A DNA stretch of 64,000 nucleotides, from assembly GCF_000283155.1 (NCBI RefSeq), contig NW_004454216.1, forward strand, positions 12,209,924-12,273,923, given 5' to 3'. The position numbers and the translations under genes are program-made. The DNA comes from Ceratotherium simum simum (Eukaryota; Chordata; Mammalia; Perissodactyla; Rhinocerotidae). Under the pieces are notes generated by a model. The model had not been told where the DNA came from, did no database searches, and saw nothing but the letters and a program-made list of their open reading frames with translations. Below, in pieces: positions 38,345 through 50,661 of the stretch (position 1 is the stretch's first letter; each line of letters opens with the position of its first letter).

Positions 38345-38600
38345 AGAAGCACATAATAATCATTGTAGTTAATGTTTACTGAGTACTTGGTACATGCCAA
38401 GCTTTGTTTTAAGCAGCCCTTTGCATATATTGATTTCGTTGACTGTCACAACAGCCCTTCATGGGGAAGGTACTGTGTCGTACGGTGTACGACACTGAAG
38501 AACAGAGAGGTGTTAAGACTTTATCCAAGGTCATAAAGATAGTAATTAGAGTTGGGTTCGAACCCAGGCAGTGTGGCTGCAGAGCCTGGTTCAGCTCCTG
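38345..38600 (+). repeat. MIR SINE
   Basis: The words ATGTTTACTGAGTACTTGGT, ACATGCCAAGCTTTGTTTTA, CCAAGGTCATAAAGATAGTA and GTTGGGTTCGAACCCAGGCA give the MIR layout. It lies about 260 bases upstream of exon 3. It contains a 9-bp-arm palindrome, described under findings. Confidence 0.85.
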
Positions 38601-38859
38601 TGCCATGTCACCTCCTTCTATAAATCCTAGGTTAGGGAAAATGGGGTGAGAAACATTTAAATAGCTAGTTTCTTGTTTCATAAATAAAATTTGTTATATA
38701 AGTAAATTATATACGTAATTTGTTATTTAAGGCCACAGCATTAATTAATTATCTTTATTTCCCATCTACACAATAAAATATATTGTTGACCATTCATTGG
38801 CAGGACTTAAAGTGATTGTAGTAAATATTAATTGTGATTCTTGTTTTCTTTCTTCCCAG

Positions 38860-38949
38860 TTTCTTGGTTTTCTCCAAAGGAAAATATCCTCATTGTTATT
38901 TTCCCAATTTTGGCTATACTTCTGTCCTGGGGACAGTTTGGTATTGTGA
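38860..38949 (+). CDS. CD47: CD47 exon 3: linker and first membrane segment
   Basis: The exon is 90 bases, entered after TTTCTTCCCAG and left at GTAAGT, phase 1 to phase 1. It encodes VSWFSPKENILIVIFP, then a hydrophobic run ending at WGQFG. This carries the protein from the IgV domain into the first of five membrane segments. Compared with human, N of SPNEN is K here and FWGQ is SWGQ; the hydrophobic character is kept. The human GIK before the next exon is GIV here, so one cytoplasmic lysine is lost at the membrane boundary. Confidence 0.97.
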   Translation, partial: FLGFLQRKISSLLFSQFWLYFCPGDSLVL

Positions 38950-40419
38950 GTAAGTATTTCTATTTTTTATTTATGTTTTAGTGATGAAATTGTTATTTCT
39001 GGGAGGCAATGTTAGTGAAATATTTTATTTAACTAAGTTGTATTAGGAAGTGTGATTATGTAATAAATAAGAATATACATATTCTCCTTGACGTGTATAT
39101 TGTCCCTCATAATTTCCTACAGTTCACTTTTAATTCCTAAGAAGTTGTTTTTTTTTTAACTTAAGATTGAATAGTGGGAATCCTAATAATAACAATACCT
39201 TAAACTCATGCTGATTTTAATGTTTAACAGAACATTTACACACACATTATTTTCTTTGGTAAAGAGATGGTCACAGCCTACATGAATGTTAGGATCGGAT
39301 GTTGTACTTTTGAGCGTGAAGACTTCCCTCCCTTTAGTTTCCTAGTTTGAACTTCTCTGTATACAGGTGTTCATCCTTGAAAAGCCCAGTTTGAACAACA
39401 TTTTGTCATCCTTACCCTGTGATTCTGCAGCCTCTAAGCAAGTAGCCATGGGAGAGTTGTGTTCTGTGATCATGTTTTGCTATAATAATTAAGTGACCAA
39501 ACTTCTCAGGGCAGATCTTAATGCTGTATCAGAATTAGCATCAATAATGTAGAATTGTCACTACTAGGTAGAAAGGTCATATGCCTTCTGGTTGATGTTT
39601 ATACTCAACCGTATTTCCATATCAATTTGGTAAAGGAAATTTGGAAAGTTAGTGAAGTTCTGAGGTGACAGTCTAAACTTTTAAACTTTTAGAATGTAAG
39701 ATTTATTCCTTGTCTATAGCACACTGAAATAGTCAGCCATTGAAGGCCAGTAACATTTATACAAGGCAACCAGTAAATAATGCTGATTTCAGTTATTTAT
39801 TTCATTCTGCAACCTTTAAAAAAGTGAAAGCTAGTAAAATATTGTAGCGGATTGGCCTGTTGTATATTTCATGAATTTTACTTTTACTCAGAAGTTTAAG
39901 TCATGTGTATCTAAAGTGATAGATAAAAATGGAAGGGAGATGACTGATTTTATATTTTAAGGGTTCTTCTCGTTGTATAGCACTCTGGAAATGCTTTGTG
40001 ATTTCAAAGCTGTTCTCGACTTCTGTCTAAAAGGCAAGAAAGGGCTAACAGTGACAACTGTCAAGACGTTTCACAATTCTCACTTTCAAAACAGTGTCTA
40101 GAATTCTTGGGGAAATTTTCTTAGAATTCTGGTAAGTTTTTTATGTCAAGACAAAACTGGTATAGCATCAAGACCTAGTCAGTCTTCGCTGATGTTAGGG
40201 AAAGCCTTTAACCCTGTTGGCAGACCCAGGCCTACATCATATGATTGAGGTAGGAAATAGCCTCTTTTTAAGATCATGAAATTATTTCACAGTAGTGTGA
40301 GTTTTTGCATTTGGATTGATGGCAGTATGCTGATCGCGGCAACATCATCAGTGACATTATTTTCAGTGGACTGAGCCAGGAGTGAGTCTGTTCACTGTCA
40401 GCCATGTTTTTACAAAATA

Positions 40420-41065
40420 AGCTTTACAATTTTTTTTCTGACTTAAAAAAGTAATACATGTCACTTTAAAATACCTTGTATAATATAGGAAGTTATAGAT
40501 AAAAACCAAAAATCATCTAGAGTCTCACAACCTAGAAATAAACTATTGGTATATTCTAATGAATTTCCTGCTTCCCTTTCTGTCTTTTTCTATGTATTTT
40601 TGTTATCTTTCATAAAAAAAGAAAAACTATACATGTACTCATATAGCTTATATACTTGTACATCCTGATTTTCTGCTCTGAAATCTTTCTAATCTGCCTG
40701 TGCTCTACTGTCACAGATGCACTATAATTTACTTAACTCTCATCTTGATGGATATTAAGGATATGTCCAAATTTTTTTAATACTGTGAAAGTAACTCTGC
40801 TGAAGATAAGATTGGAAATGGCAGAGATATTTTAAGGCTCTTGATACAATATGCCAAAATGTTTTCTGGAAACATTGTATCAATTACTACTGTAGATGAG
40901 AGTACCTGCCTTTCACCTCACAATCCTGACAGCATTTTAATTCTGCAAACTTTGCTAATTTGATGGGTGAAAAAACATCTTGTTTTAATTTTCATTTCTG
41001 TGTTAGTGAGGTTGAATGTTCTTTTTTATATTTATTCTTCTGGTCATGTTGTAAGGAATGTGCTT
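40420..41065 (-). repeat. degraded L1 LINE 3' region, reverse orientation
   Basis: The end words GCTAATTTGATGGGTGAAAA, TTGTTTTAATTTTCATTTCT and TAGTGAGGTTGAATGTTC, and the earlier ACTTAACTCTCATCTTGATG, match the reverse of an old L1 3' end. It is strongly diverged, with no usable frame. Confidence 0.7.
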
Positions 41066-41129
41066 ATGAACCTAAAAAAATATTTCAGTGGCAATTTTTT
41101 CTTTAGGCTCATCTTAGAACAAATAAATG

Positions 41130-41162
41130 TGGTGTGTGTTTGTGTGTGTGTGCATGTGTGAG
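41130..41162. repeat. (TG)n microsatellite
   Basis: A run of TG units interrupted by TTTG and CATG. It accounts for the VCVCVCV end of a small open frame. Confidence 0.85.
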
Positions 41163-41214
41163 GAGGTACCTATATACTTGATTCCCCCAGTCTGGACTCA
41201 CATTTAAAGGTGTT

Positions 41215-41475
41215 TATATGATAATAGTACCTAAACATTTGTTGAGCTCTTTCTGTGTATGATAGACACTGTGCAAAGGACTCTGTGTCTGCAATGACAC
41301 TGACTTCTCCCAGGAACTCAGTGGGGGCAGGTACTGTTGTTATCATTCCTGCTTTATAGATAAGAAATAGAGGCACAGGTGAGTTAGGCAATTTTCCTGC
41401 AATCACCCAGCTGTTTCCTAGTAGTACTGGGATTGGAACCAGTGCTATTGACCACTATGCTATACTGCCTCCCTG
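41215..41475 (+). repeat. MIR SINE, nearly full length
   Basis: It contains AGTACCTAAACATTTGTTGA, GCTTTATAGATAAGAAATAG, GAGGCACAGGTGAGTTAGGC, GGGATTGGAACCAGTGCTAT and a CACTATGCTATACTGCCTCC end. This is typical MIR structure. Confidence 0.85.
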
Positions 41476-42685
41476 TCTTGAATTTGTTTTGAGCATTTTT
41501 TTTCCATGAAGGGTGAACCTGTATCTGGGTACACACATTGAGTAGATGAAACCATTATTGGTAGAGCAGAATGTGGACCTACTTTATTCAACAAACGTCT
41601 ATTGACAGTGCCTACCGATGGCTGGGCACTGTGCTCTGTGCTCGAGGGGTGGAGGTGAAGTGTGTGTTGCCCCTGGCCCTGTAGCGCTGACATCTCAATT
41701 GAGGAGACAGTCGTGTGCCTTCTGTCATATCTTTGGGTAGACATGGATCTAACTCTGCTTTTCTTTTGGCACCCTTTGTAAGAGGCCCCCTGCTTGTGGC
41801 CTGGGGATTCCACAAACCGGGAGAGCCCCTCTGTTTTCTACTCGCTGCTTGGCTATGTTCTTTAGAGTGCGGTGTCTTACAGCCCCTCAAGTATTAATAG
41901 TAACTGAGGCCTGTGACTTTCAGTTTCTAGGTTTCTAGTTCTCCTTAACTTTTTCTGATTACCATTTATGGCCTGTACTTGACCACAGGGTTTTGCTAAC
42001 TCTGCACGTCAGTCTTTTGGTCATCCAAGATAAAACCAGGACTTTCCATAGGCCAAACATTTAGTAAAGACAGCAGGTCGTGCCTTCACTTCGAGGAGAA
42101 AGAGTTTCTTTATACCAGAATTGTATCTTAACTATTTGTCAGGGTGCCGTTGATCCTACTGAGGAAGAAGCCTGAGATTCTAAACTCCCAAAGCCAAGCC
42201 AGGACTTGGTGAGCCCTAGACCATCTTCTGAAGACAAAGGTCCCTAACAGGGAAGTGTTCCTAAACACCTTGACCTTTCTCTTTAACTTATGAGCTTTTA
42301 AGCAGAATCTCATGCTTGGCAAACAGCTCAGAGATTACTAGAATTAAACACTGAGCCTTAACCAAAGTAACAAATCTCTAATAGTATTGCATTTCAGGCA
42401 CTTGGTTTTTGTTCTAAAAACTATACCAACTCACAGTTTCCACTTCACTGACAATTAAGTTCCTGGCTGATTTTCAGAGTTTTTCTTCCTCACTAAACAA
42501 TATAGCAGGTACTTTCCGTCATTTAGATGTTTGATAAATGTTTGCAAGTGCTGTGCACCAGCATCTTCAGTCCTTGTAGGATTAAAGTTCAATTCCATAT
42601 CAGGAACTAGCTAGCATCCGGAAATTCTTTGAGATAGGTCTATCTATTCTTACTTCTCCTTCCTTTAAACTTTTATTGTATATAA

Positions 42686-43711
42686 GAAGTCCTCGCATTG
42701 CACAGAACCATGAGACCATAAACATGACTGTGTAAGCTGAAACTCTGTAAAGCAATCTAATAACTGTGAAAATCACTGTTGCTCCATGACCTTTAAAATT
42801 TTTTGTCAAAACATTAAACACTCTCAGTCAGTAATAACTGTATTAGGAAATGAAAAAATAGTAAAATTAATATTTAGTACGCAGTAAATTAAAATATTAA
42901 AAACATTGAGAATTAAAGTGTTTTATGAAGAGTAGTTTGAACAGTGTTTGCCTTCTTCTTACAGTATAACTTCAAATACAGAGCAAGCATCTTTTCTATG
43001 TCTTGGCGAATTGTCATACACCTTTTTAAATTCGGATCAGCTTCCAACATTTTATCCTTTGCACTTTCAATGTCATGAACTATCTCTGAGAGTTCCTTTC
43101 CTGTGAAGTCTTTTGCCAGAGTCACTTCTTCTGGGACATCTTCATTCTTTTTGTCACAACCTCCTCACTGTCCTCATCTATGCCAATAAGTTTACGTTTA
43201 CTAAGTTCCTCTGGCTGCATATCTGGAGTTGCTTGAATGGCAGGAGTGTTGATAATTCCCACAGTTAGCTGTCTCTTCTGTAATACCATTTACATTCTGT
43301 TCGAATTTCCCTTCCAGCGTTATTACTTTTCATTTCTTTACTCTTTCATCTTTGTTGCCCAGTTTCGTCTTTTGATTATCCATTGTAAAATGTCATGTTG
43401 GGAGTCAAGGAGGTAACACGACACATGCCTTGCTGTCTGTGCATGAACTGAATAACAGATGTGCAGGGACCAATCACCAGCAGTCTTTAAAATAAGTGGC
43501 ACGATGAGTCACTGATCGTGATGCATGTCTGTTACTTAGGTAGTGATTTGTGACTGAAGAGATAGCAATGAAGTTTGCACTTTATGCAATTACTCAATTA
43601 ATATGTTGTGGTAACTGAAATTTGAACTGTGTTTTGGGGAGACCTGTGTTATTTAACTAAACCATAGTAACTGAAATTCATGCATATCAGAACCACGAAA
43701 AGCAAGGACTG
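42686..43711 (-). mobile_element. Tigger-like (pogo-type) DNA transposon relic
   Basis: The left end AAGTCCTCGCATTGCACAG and the reverse complement of the right end, CAGTCCTTGCTTTTCGTGG, form imperfect terminal inverted repeats about 1.0 kb apart. Between them the minus strand carries a 70-codon open piece (42913-43125) with DFTGKELSEI, DPNLKR, RQDIEKML and a KKKANTVQTTL end. In order and character this resembles the C-terminal tail of Tigger transposases. Upstream of it on that strand the coding trace continues only in broken frames (KRKLIGIDEDSEE around 43185-43200). It is an internally deleted fossil and cannot encode a transposase. The family name is inferred from memory of the consensus. 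Confidence 0.75.
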
Positions 43712-45849
43712 CTGGAATTTATTTCAAATTCGTGCTTTCTAGGCATCTTTCATTTTCTTTTCTAGCTTTCTAGTTCCTGCTCAAGATTATTCCACAAGGA
43801 TTTTGGTTACTGCTCAGAGATATTTGGTTAGATGTCCCTGTAGAATCATTGTTAGAAAATTGAAGGAAAAAAATTCTCTATCACCATAGGCTGGAGATCC
43901 TAAGTCCTTGAGTCCCATCTTGAGGACTATTTAATACTGAAAGTAATTAGGCTGTGAAAGCACATTTAAAGAAGTAATGGAACAGAGAATTTCTTTGTAG
44001 ATTAGAAAAATCATTCTGAAGAAGTGAGGACATATACTAACTTCACCAGGAAATTTCTATCCAGGAAGGAAAATATTTCTCACAATAAATATTATTACAA
44101 AGAATCATTCTGTGACCTGGTTGATGGCCACTGTTAATAGGACTTTGTTATTAAGTTTACACTGAATTCTATTCAATAATCTTGAACCCCTAGTGCTTTC
44201 CCTTGGTCTTGTCCATATAATTGTCATATTCTATCTTTAAATGTTTTTATGCTGATTTTATTGTAGGGGGAACCGAACAGAACTATAGCTCAGCAGTGTA
44301 CTCTTTTGTAGAAATGTAGTTGCTATTCATTTGACCCTTTCCAAATTCAAACATCCCAACCTCCTGCATACACTCTGAAGTTATGGCACCATCCACAGGA
44401 CCAGAGAGCGTTTGGAACGAAGGAAAGGAGTCAGTGTGTCGAACATCCTCTTCTTTAACCTTTTATATTCAAAGTACTTGCTGCACACAGTCGGGGCTCT
44501 TTTATTTCTGGGTCCTGTATACTGGGAATGTGATTTCTAGTCAGTATTCATTTTGACAAAACTGTTTCATCAAAGCAAGTTAGATAGTGTATGGAATTTA
44601 TTATAAAATTATTTTATGTTCTGGCAAGTAATCAGTTTATAATTGGCATTAATATTCACTTTTCTCCAGCACCAGTCTCAGAAAGCCTTCGTTATTTTTT
44701 TATGTGTTAAATATTTTAAAATAGTAATTTAAATTTAATTAAATAACTTAAAAATTTGAAATTGTAATTTCATTTTAAAAGTTATCAGATGTGCTTTATC
44801 CTGTATCAAAGACAATATTGATTTGCAGCTCAAGAGATACCAAAAAGATCCTAAAATTAATTTCTTAGAGTTATCAGAAAATATCACTATAATAATAAAA
44901 TTACACACGTCTACCTTTATGATTTATTCTTAATCTGGTAGGCATTATGCCTCACTGGTTAGCCTTCCTGTCTCACCACTAGCTCACTGATCACTTAGGG
45001 ACCATCTCAATGTCATGTCTTTGAGTAGCCATTGGATTCATGGATTTTTGGTTTCTGTTGGATGGACTGTGGTCTGTGTTGGCCTTTCTAATACCATCCT
45101 TGGAGAATCATGAAAACTAAGATAATAGATTTTATTTGATCTCCAAGATGACCTGGTCGTTTCACTAGATTTCATCAACCATAACCTGTATTGTGTTTCT
45201 GTCTTATATGTGCTTTATATCAGTTGCAAGGAGACAGGAAAACAGAGTATCTCTTCATAGTATTAGCTGTTTCTTCAGGTGGCTAGAGGGATATGTCATT
45301 TCTTCATTCACATGAATTTGAAAGATTAAATGCATAAAAGGGGTTTTCTTCGGCTAGAGTAGACCCACACCTTTTATTTAACTGGGGAAGAGGATCCGGG
45401 AGTAACTCCCCATCACTCATTCCTCCCCAACCCTTCAGCACATGCTCACACATTAGGATGTGAGGGCATCGAGGCAGGAGGATCTGTCTGTCTTGTTCAA
45501 TGCCAGCACTTAGAATAGTGATTGTTACATAGTAGGCACTCAGTCAATTATTGTCGAATAAGGTAATCTTCTACTTGTACCCTGATTTGGTTGATACGAT
45601 TTGGACTAATTAAAGGACCTGGTACATTGTGGGTACACAGTAAATATTTGCAGAACAAATGAATGAACCAACCTCGCTCATTTTTGGGAAGTAGCCAGCT
45701 AGATTTAATTATTTTATAGAAGATATAAAAGGGAAAATTTTAGAATTCCTAATTTGTTGACAAAAATATGATATTGCCTCTCCATATGTTTTGTATTTCT
45801 GTGTCAGGCAGCGCTAAGATTATAAGTTTTTGTTAAAAGTGTAAATACT

Positions 45850-46667
45850 GACAACACTAAATTCTGGTGAGGATGTGGAGCAATAGAAACTCTCATTCAT
45901 TGCTGGTGGGAAGGCAAAATGGTTCCGCCACTTGGGAAGACAATTTGGCAGTTTCTTATAAAACTAAATATGCTCTTTCTGTATGATCCAGCAATTGGGT
46001 TCCTTGGTATTTAAACAAATGGAATTGAAAACTTAGGTCCACACAAAACATGCACTTGGATGCTAAACTTGGAAGCAACCAAGCTGGCCTTCAGTAGGTG
46101 AATGGATAAATAAACTGTGGTACATCCAGACAATGGAATATTATTCAGTGCTAAAAAGAAATGAGCTATCAAGCCATGAAAAGACATGGAGGAACATTAA
46201 ATACATATTACTAAGTGAAAGAAGACAATCTGAAAAGGCTGCAGACTGTATGATTCCAACTATCAGGCATTCTGGAAAAGGCAAAACTATGGAGACAGTA
46301 AAAAGATCAGTGGTTGCTCGGGGTGGGTTGGAGGGGAGGAGAGAGGCATAGGCAGAGCACAGAGAATTTTTAGGTCAGTGAAAATACTCTGTACGACGTT
46401 ATAATACTGGATACATGTCATTATACGTTTGTTCAGACCTATAGAATGGACAACACCAAGAGTGAACCCTAACGTGAACTATGGACTTGGGTGATTATGA
46501 TGTGTCAATGTAGGTTCATCTTTGATAAAAAATGTACCATCTGGTGAGTGATGTTGATAATGAGGAAGGCTGTGCATGTGTGGGGGCAGTGAGTGTATTG
46601 GAATTCTCTGTTTCTCCCTCTCAATTTTGTTATAAACCTAAAACTGTGCTAAAAAAGTAAAGTCTTA
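45850..46667 (+). repeat. 5'-truncated L1 LINE with 15-bp target-site duplication
   Basis: The sequence is the 3' end of L1 ORF2 plus 3' UTR: AAATTCTGGTGAGGATGTGG, TCATTCATTGCTGGTGGGAA, TGGTACATCCAGACAATGGA and ATTATTCAGTGCTAAAAAGA. AAAAGTGTAAATACT occurs at 45835-45849 and 46668-46682. A 72-codon remnant frame at 46133-46351 shares its peptide with the antisense L1 in intron 6 (MEYYS..L.RNELSSH). It is in the gene's orientation. Confidence 0.92.
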
Positions 46668-48884
46668 AAAAGTGTAAATACTATTATTTCCCCTATTTTA
46701 TTTTGTGTATTGATTTTGGTAATTTTACCTAAGGAGAATCTTTTAAAGTGTGCAGATTTTTAAAATTACTTAAGTTGTCTTGCCAAGAAGCCAGAAAATC
46801 ATACCAGGAAGTTTGATAAGGGCCTGCTGTTAAGAACACATTAAATTATCTTTATCTTAATGCTAGTGTTTGGGAAATTACTTGAATTTATTTTCTTTGT
46901 TACATTTAAAGTTTAGATAGGTTTGATAAATAAGGATAAATTCACTTATTAAAGGACAAGAAAAGATCACCAGAAAAAGACTCTTGAGATTCTTGGGTTC
47001 TATGGCATCTGTATCAGATGCCTGACCCTTTAGCTACACTGTAAAGATTGACAGCTGGACTAGCAACAGCATACCTTCTGCACACTTGCCATGGGACTTG
47101 CTCAAATGTGGCCATTGTGAGCAAAGAAAATGAGTCAAAAGAAACTCTTTTTAAAGGTTCACTAAAAAATAACATGGAGATACTCTTTTCATTGCCTGTG
47201 GTGACTTAAGTAGACCCCACTAACATATTTTTTAGAAATGGCTGCTTAGTTTAGGGAAGAGTTTAGGTAGCCTTGAAAATAAGTAGTAGTGGAACCAATC
47301 AACAGGAACTAAAGGTACCTCCAATATGTAGTGAATTTATACGCAAAGGTTTTGAAAAACCCATTCTATGGTAAAACACTACCAATTTTGTGGTATTTTA
47401 TTTTTCTTGCTATTGTTGGCATTTTTCTCCTATAGCTCTTCTAAGCCTGAAGAGGTTGAATTTTATGTGAGGTTCAGATTTTTATCTTTGTTAAGAATAG
47501 TATAAGTCAGCTTTTTTGCATGAACTTGTACTGTATTCTAAGGTGAAGTCTTGCTGCTTACTCTTGGTCGCTCCTTTATGTATTGAGTTAAACCTAGAAA
47601 AGTCTCTTATGAATGTCTGATTGCTTGTGAAGTATGTTTGAAACAGCTTCTATGTCATAACTCTTTTGCCGAACTTTCCAACTCGGTTTAGATAACAATA
47701 TACATAAGATTAAAGTGGAAACTCTGACGTATGTTTAGAGAAAGTTTCTTTCTCTAGCTGTGTCTGTGCCTTTTATGACCTATACACTGAATTTCATCCT
47801 AGCCAGTGTTTGAACCTGGAAAATAGGGAAGCTGTGAAAATCTGTGCCCTAGAAGAAGGTGAGGACATGACTGAGTCAAGTCAGATGAGTTCCAAGACTG
47901 GATGGATCAGATGAGAGCTTGGGGAACTTGCCATATTCCTTACTCTTTTCTGATTAGTGTGGATTTTAGTTACTCTGCTTCAGGATTAGTTATTGCTTAG
48001 CCCTCCATCTTCCCCTGAAGAGAATAGAGTTGAGGTTACAATCTAAAGTATGAATAGGTAGAGATTTCACGTTACCTGTATTATACCCTAAACACTATAA
48101 CCATAGGTTATACTATAACCTTGGGTTACAATCCCTGAAACATAGATTTTACCATGGTCATTTAGGGGGTTATTTGTTGTTTTTACTATATTTGATCTGT
48201 TTGTCATTATTAAATGCAAAAATTATAAAATATTTAAAAATATTATATATGTAATATTTTAAATATATATATAAATATAAATATTATGAAATATTTTCAA
48301 AATAAAATGTAAAAGCAAATTAAGTGCTGAAGATAACATTTAAAAAATTTTCTCCCCCAGAGCAGTCACATAATTAATGGCATGAAGAATATCGTGTGTG
48401 GATAAAACAGCAGAATTTCAATCATGCACTCTGTTTCTCTCTGCTACTCAGTCTGCCTTTAGGTTACTTTTAACAACTTTCTTGGGGAAAAATTAATTTT
48501 AATATTTATCAAACAAAACCCAAAATATATGGTAAAAGATACAATATTTTTAGGCTTATCTATTACATTATTCTGTCAGGGAAGGTACTGGATACTTGGC
48601 AATAAAGCTGGAATCAAAACCAATAACATGTGATGAATCCTATTGAGTATTTATAGTTTATTTTTATGAAATTATTTTAATTGAACAATTTAAACATTTT
48701 TCCCCCTCAGGATTTCAAGAGGGTATGATTTGTCCCATGTTTATTCTACTCTTTCAAAACAAAATATCTAGATATCCAGATGCTTTACTAATTTTATATA
48801 AGGTAGAACAAAGTTGTCTTTTTCTCGGTGTTACTAATTAGCCAGGTATTCCCCGTCAGCATTATATTTGTCAGTTGTAAACCT

Positions 48885-49083
48885 GAGGCAGTTTTGCTCC
48901 TCAGGGGACATGTGACAGTGTCTAGAGACATTTTTGATTGACACAGCTGGGAGGCTGTTACTGGCATCTAGTGTGTAGAGGCCAGAGATGCCACTAAACG
49001 TTTGCTAATGCACGGAGCAGCCCCCCAGAACAGGGACTGATTTGGTCCAAAATGTTAATAATGCCTCAATTTAGAAAGCCTGA
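48885..49083 (-). mobile_element. MER20-like hAT DNA transposon relic
   Basis: The words TCAGGGGACATGTGACAGTG, TCTAGAGACATTTTTGATTG, TGGCATCTAGTGTGTAGAGG and GGAGCAGCCCCCCAGAACAG follow MER20 in reverse. It lies about 260 bases upstream of exon 4. Confidence 0.85.
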
Positions 49084-49347
49084 TGTACATAACTTCATTC
49101 TTTGAAGTGTAGGGGAATACAGCATCACCTATAAATTGGGCATCCATATTTATGCTGCCATGACACTATTTAGCCATTGACTTACTGTGAAAAAGGTTTG
49201 AGGTGGCTTTACATGATATGAAGGAGTTGTTCCTCAAAGGTTATTCAATTTTAGTAAGTTATCAGTTTGTCTCTGCACTTTGTAAGTTGTAAGGCCTCAC
49301 TTCTTGTGATTGAGTTCCTGTAATTCTTTGTTGTTGTTTTTTTTAAG

Positions 49348-49455
49348 CACTTAAATATAAATCCAATCCTATGAAGGGGAAAACCATTTTTTTATTTGTT
49401 GCTGGACTGGTGCTCACTATAGATGTCATCGTTGGAGCCATTCTTTTCATCCCAG
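49348..49455 (+). CDS. CD47: CD47 exon 4: cytoplasmic loop and second membrane segment
   Basis: The exon is 108 bases, the same as I expect for human, phase 1 to phase 1, between a T-rich AAG acceptor and a GTAAG donor. It encodes TLKYKSNPMKGKTI (intracellular loop), then FLFVAGLVLTIDVIVGAILF and IPG. Human has GGMDEKTIALLVAGL here, so the loop differs (NPMKGK) and has no acidic residue. The acidic residue at 49422-49424 (Asp) inside the hydrophobic run is unusual; human has a hydrophobic residue there. Confidence 0.97.
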
Positions 49456-50661
49456 GTAAGATGCACAGTTACTGTGAAGGAAGGCAGGATTGGTGTAGAT
49501 GGGGCATGCCTGGGGGGGTTCGTAGTAGAGTCCTAGGGCTACTGTAACGAATTACCACCAACTAGGTATTTTAAAATAATAGACATTCTCTCACGGTTCT
49601 GAAGGCCATAAGTCTGAAATAAAGATGGCGTCAGGGCCACACTCCCTCCCGAGGGTTTAGGGGAGAATCCATTCCTTGCTTCTTCTAGCTTCTGGTATTT
49701 GCTGACAAATCTTTGCAACTCCTTGGCTTGTGGCAGCATAACTCCAGTTCTGCCTCCATGGTCTCATTGCCTCCTCCTCTCCTCTGTGTCTGGGTCAAAT
49801 CTCCCTCTGCCTCTCTGTTATGAAGACACTTGTCATTGGATTTAGGGCTCACCTGGATAATCCAGAATGCCTCCTCCTTCCAAGAGCCTTAACTTAATAG
49901 TATCTTTTGCTGTATAATGTAATATTCCCTCTTTTGCCCTATAAGTTAATATTCGCAGATTCCGGAGATTAGGAAGTGGTCATATCTTTAGGTCCACTGT
50001 TCAGCCCTCCTCAGAGGCAAACTTCCTTGGCCAAGACATGGCAGTGGGAATGAATGTGGGAAACAAATCTGTCTGAAACAGCAGTTGCATTTAGAGGATG
50101 GGAAATAAGGGTATGCAGCACGTAGAAGGAACAGCAGAGATGATCTGGGACCCAAAGTGTAGACCTGGAAAGCCATTGTTGTATTTTGAGCAGAGTACGG
50201 GATAGGTGTAATGTTTAGGAACATAAATTTGGCAGCTCTGTTTGCAGCTGGAGTTAGTGAGGACATGGGGAGGAAGAAGATGAATTCAGAAGACAACTGG
50301 AAAGAACAACTGTTTTGATTTGGGGACAGATTGGATATGGCAAAGGAAAGGAGTGGTAAGAGCTGACTCCAGGGTGTCTCACTGGAATCCTGTAACGGAG
50401 TTAAGAAGGAAGCAGAGCCAAATCAAGGTTTTGACATGTAGAGACTTAGATGTTGACATTTAGGTGTCTTAAGTTTGGTCTTAATCAAAAAATAGTCACT
50501 TATTTTGTGCGAAGTTTAGGGGGAAACATTTTTAAACCTTTCACAGTTTATAAGAGGAGTATTGAGATTAATACATTTAATAAATTAAGTTAACTTTAAC
50601 TTCCTGTAGAGTAGGAAGTATGTAGGAAAATATTTTAAATTTTATTTTTATTTATTAACAG
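49456..50661 (+). other. CD47: CD47 intron 4
   Basis: The intron is 1,206 bases, GTAAG to TTATTAACAG. It holds an LTR relic (49520-49960) and no other element I can name. Confidence 0.88.
49520..49960 (-). repeat. MaLR/MLT1-type LTR relic, reverse orientation
   Basis: GTCCTAGGGCTACTGTAACG, AATTACCACCAACTAGGTAT, GACATTCTCTCACGGTTCTG, TAGGGGAGAATCCATTCCTT and ACTTGTCATTGGATTTAGGG are the reverse of the layout seen in the LTR at 12345-12797. The left edge lies only about 65 bases after the exon 4 donor. Confidence 0.78.

Larger units (their letters stand above)
30876..38859 (+). other. CD47: CD47 intron 2
   Basis: The intron is 7,984 bases, GTAAG to CTTTCTTCCCAG. Recognisable content is two EREs outside LTRs, one LTR with a nested ERE, an L1 3' end, MIR and L2 fragments (listed separately). 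Small L2 ends lie near 33420-33500 and 36350-36425. About 34880-36500 holds weak MER5A-like sequence near 35690-35850 and otherwise nothing I can identify. Confidence 0.85.
38950..49347 (+). other. CD47: CD47 intron 3
   Basis: This is the largest fully visible intron at 10,398 bases, GTAAGT to TTTTTTTTAAG. Besides the repeats listed separately, about 39000-40400, 43750-45480 and 46700-48880 show nothing I can identify. Position 48225-48300 is a very AT-rich stretch with repeated TAAATATA-like words. Small L2 ends lie near 41580-41640 and 45480-45660. Confidence 0.85.

Noticed and set aside
46133..46351. A 72-codon frame (and the related 52284-52583 minus frame)
   Set aside because: Both give the same L1 3'-end peptide and lie in truncated L1 copies with target-site duplications.
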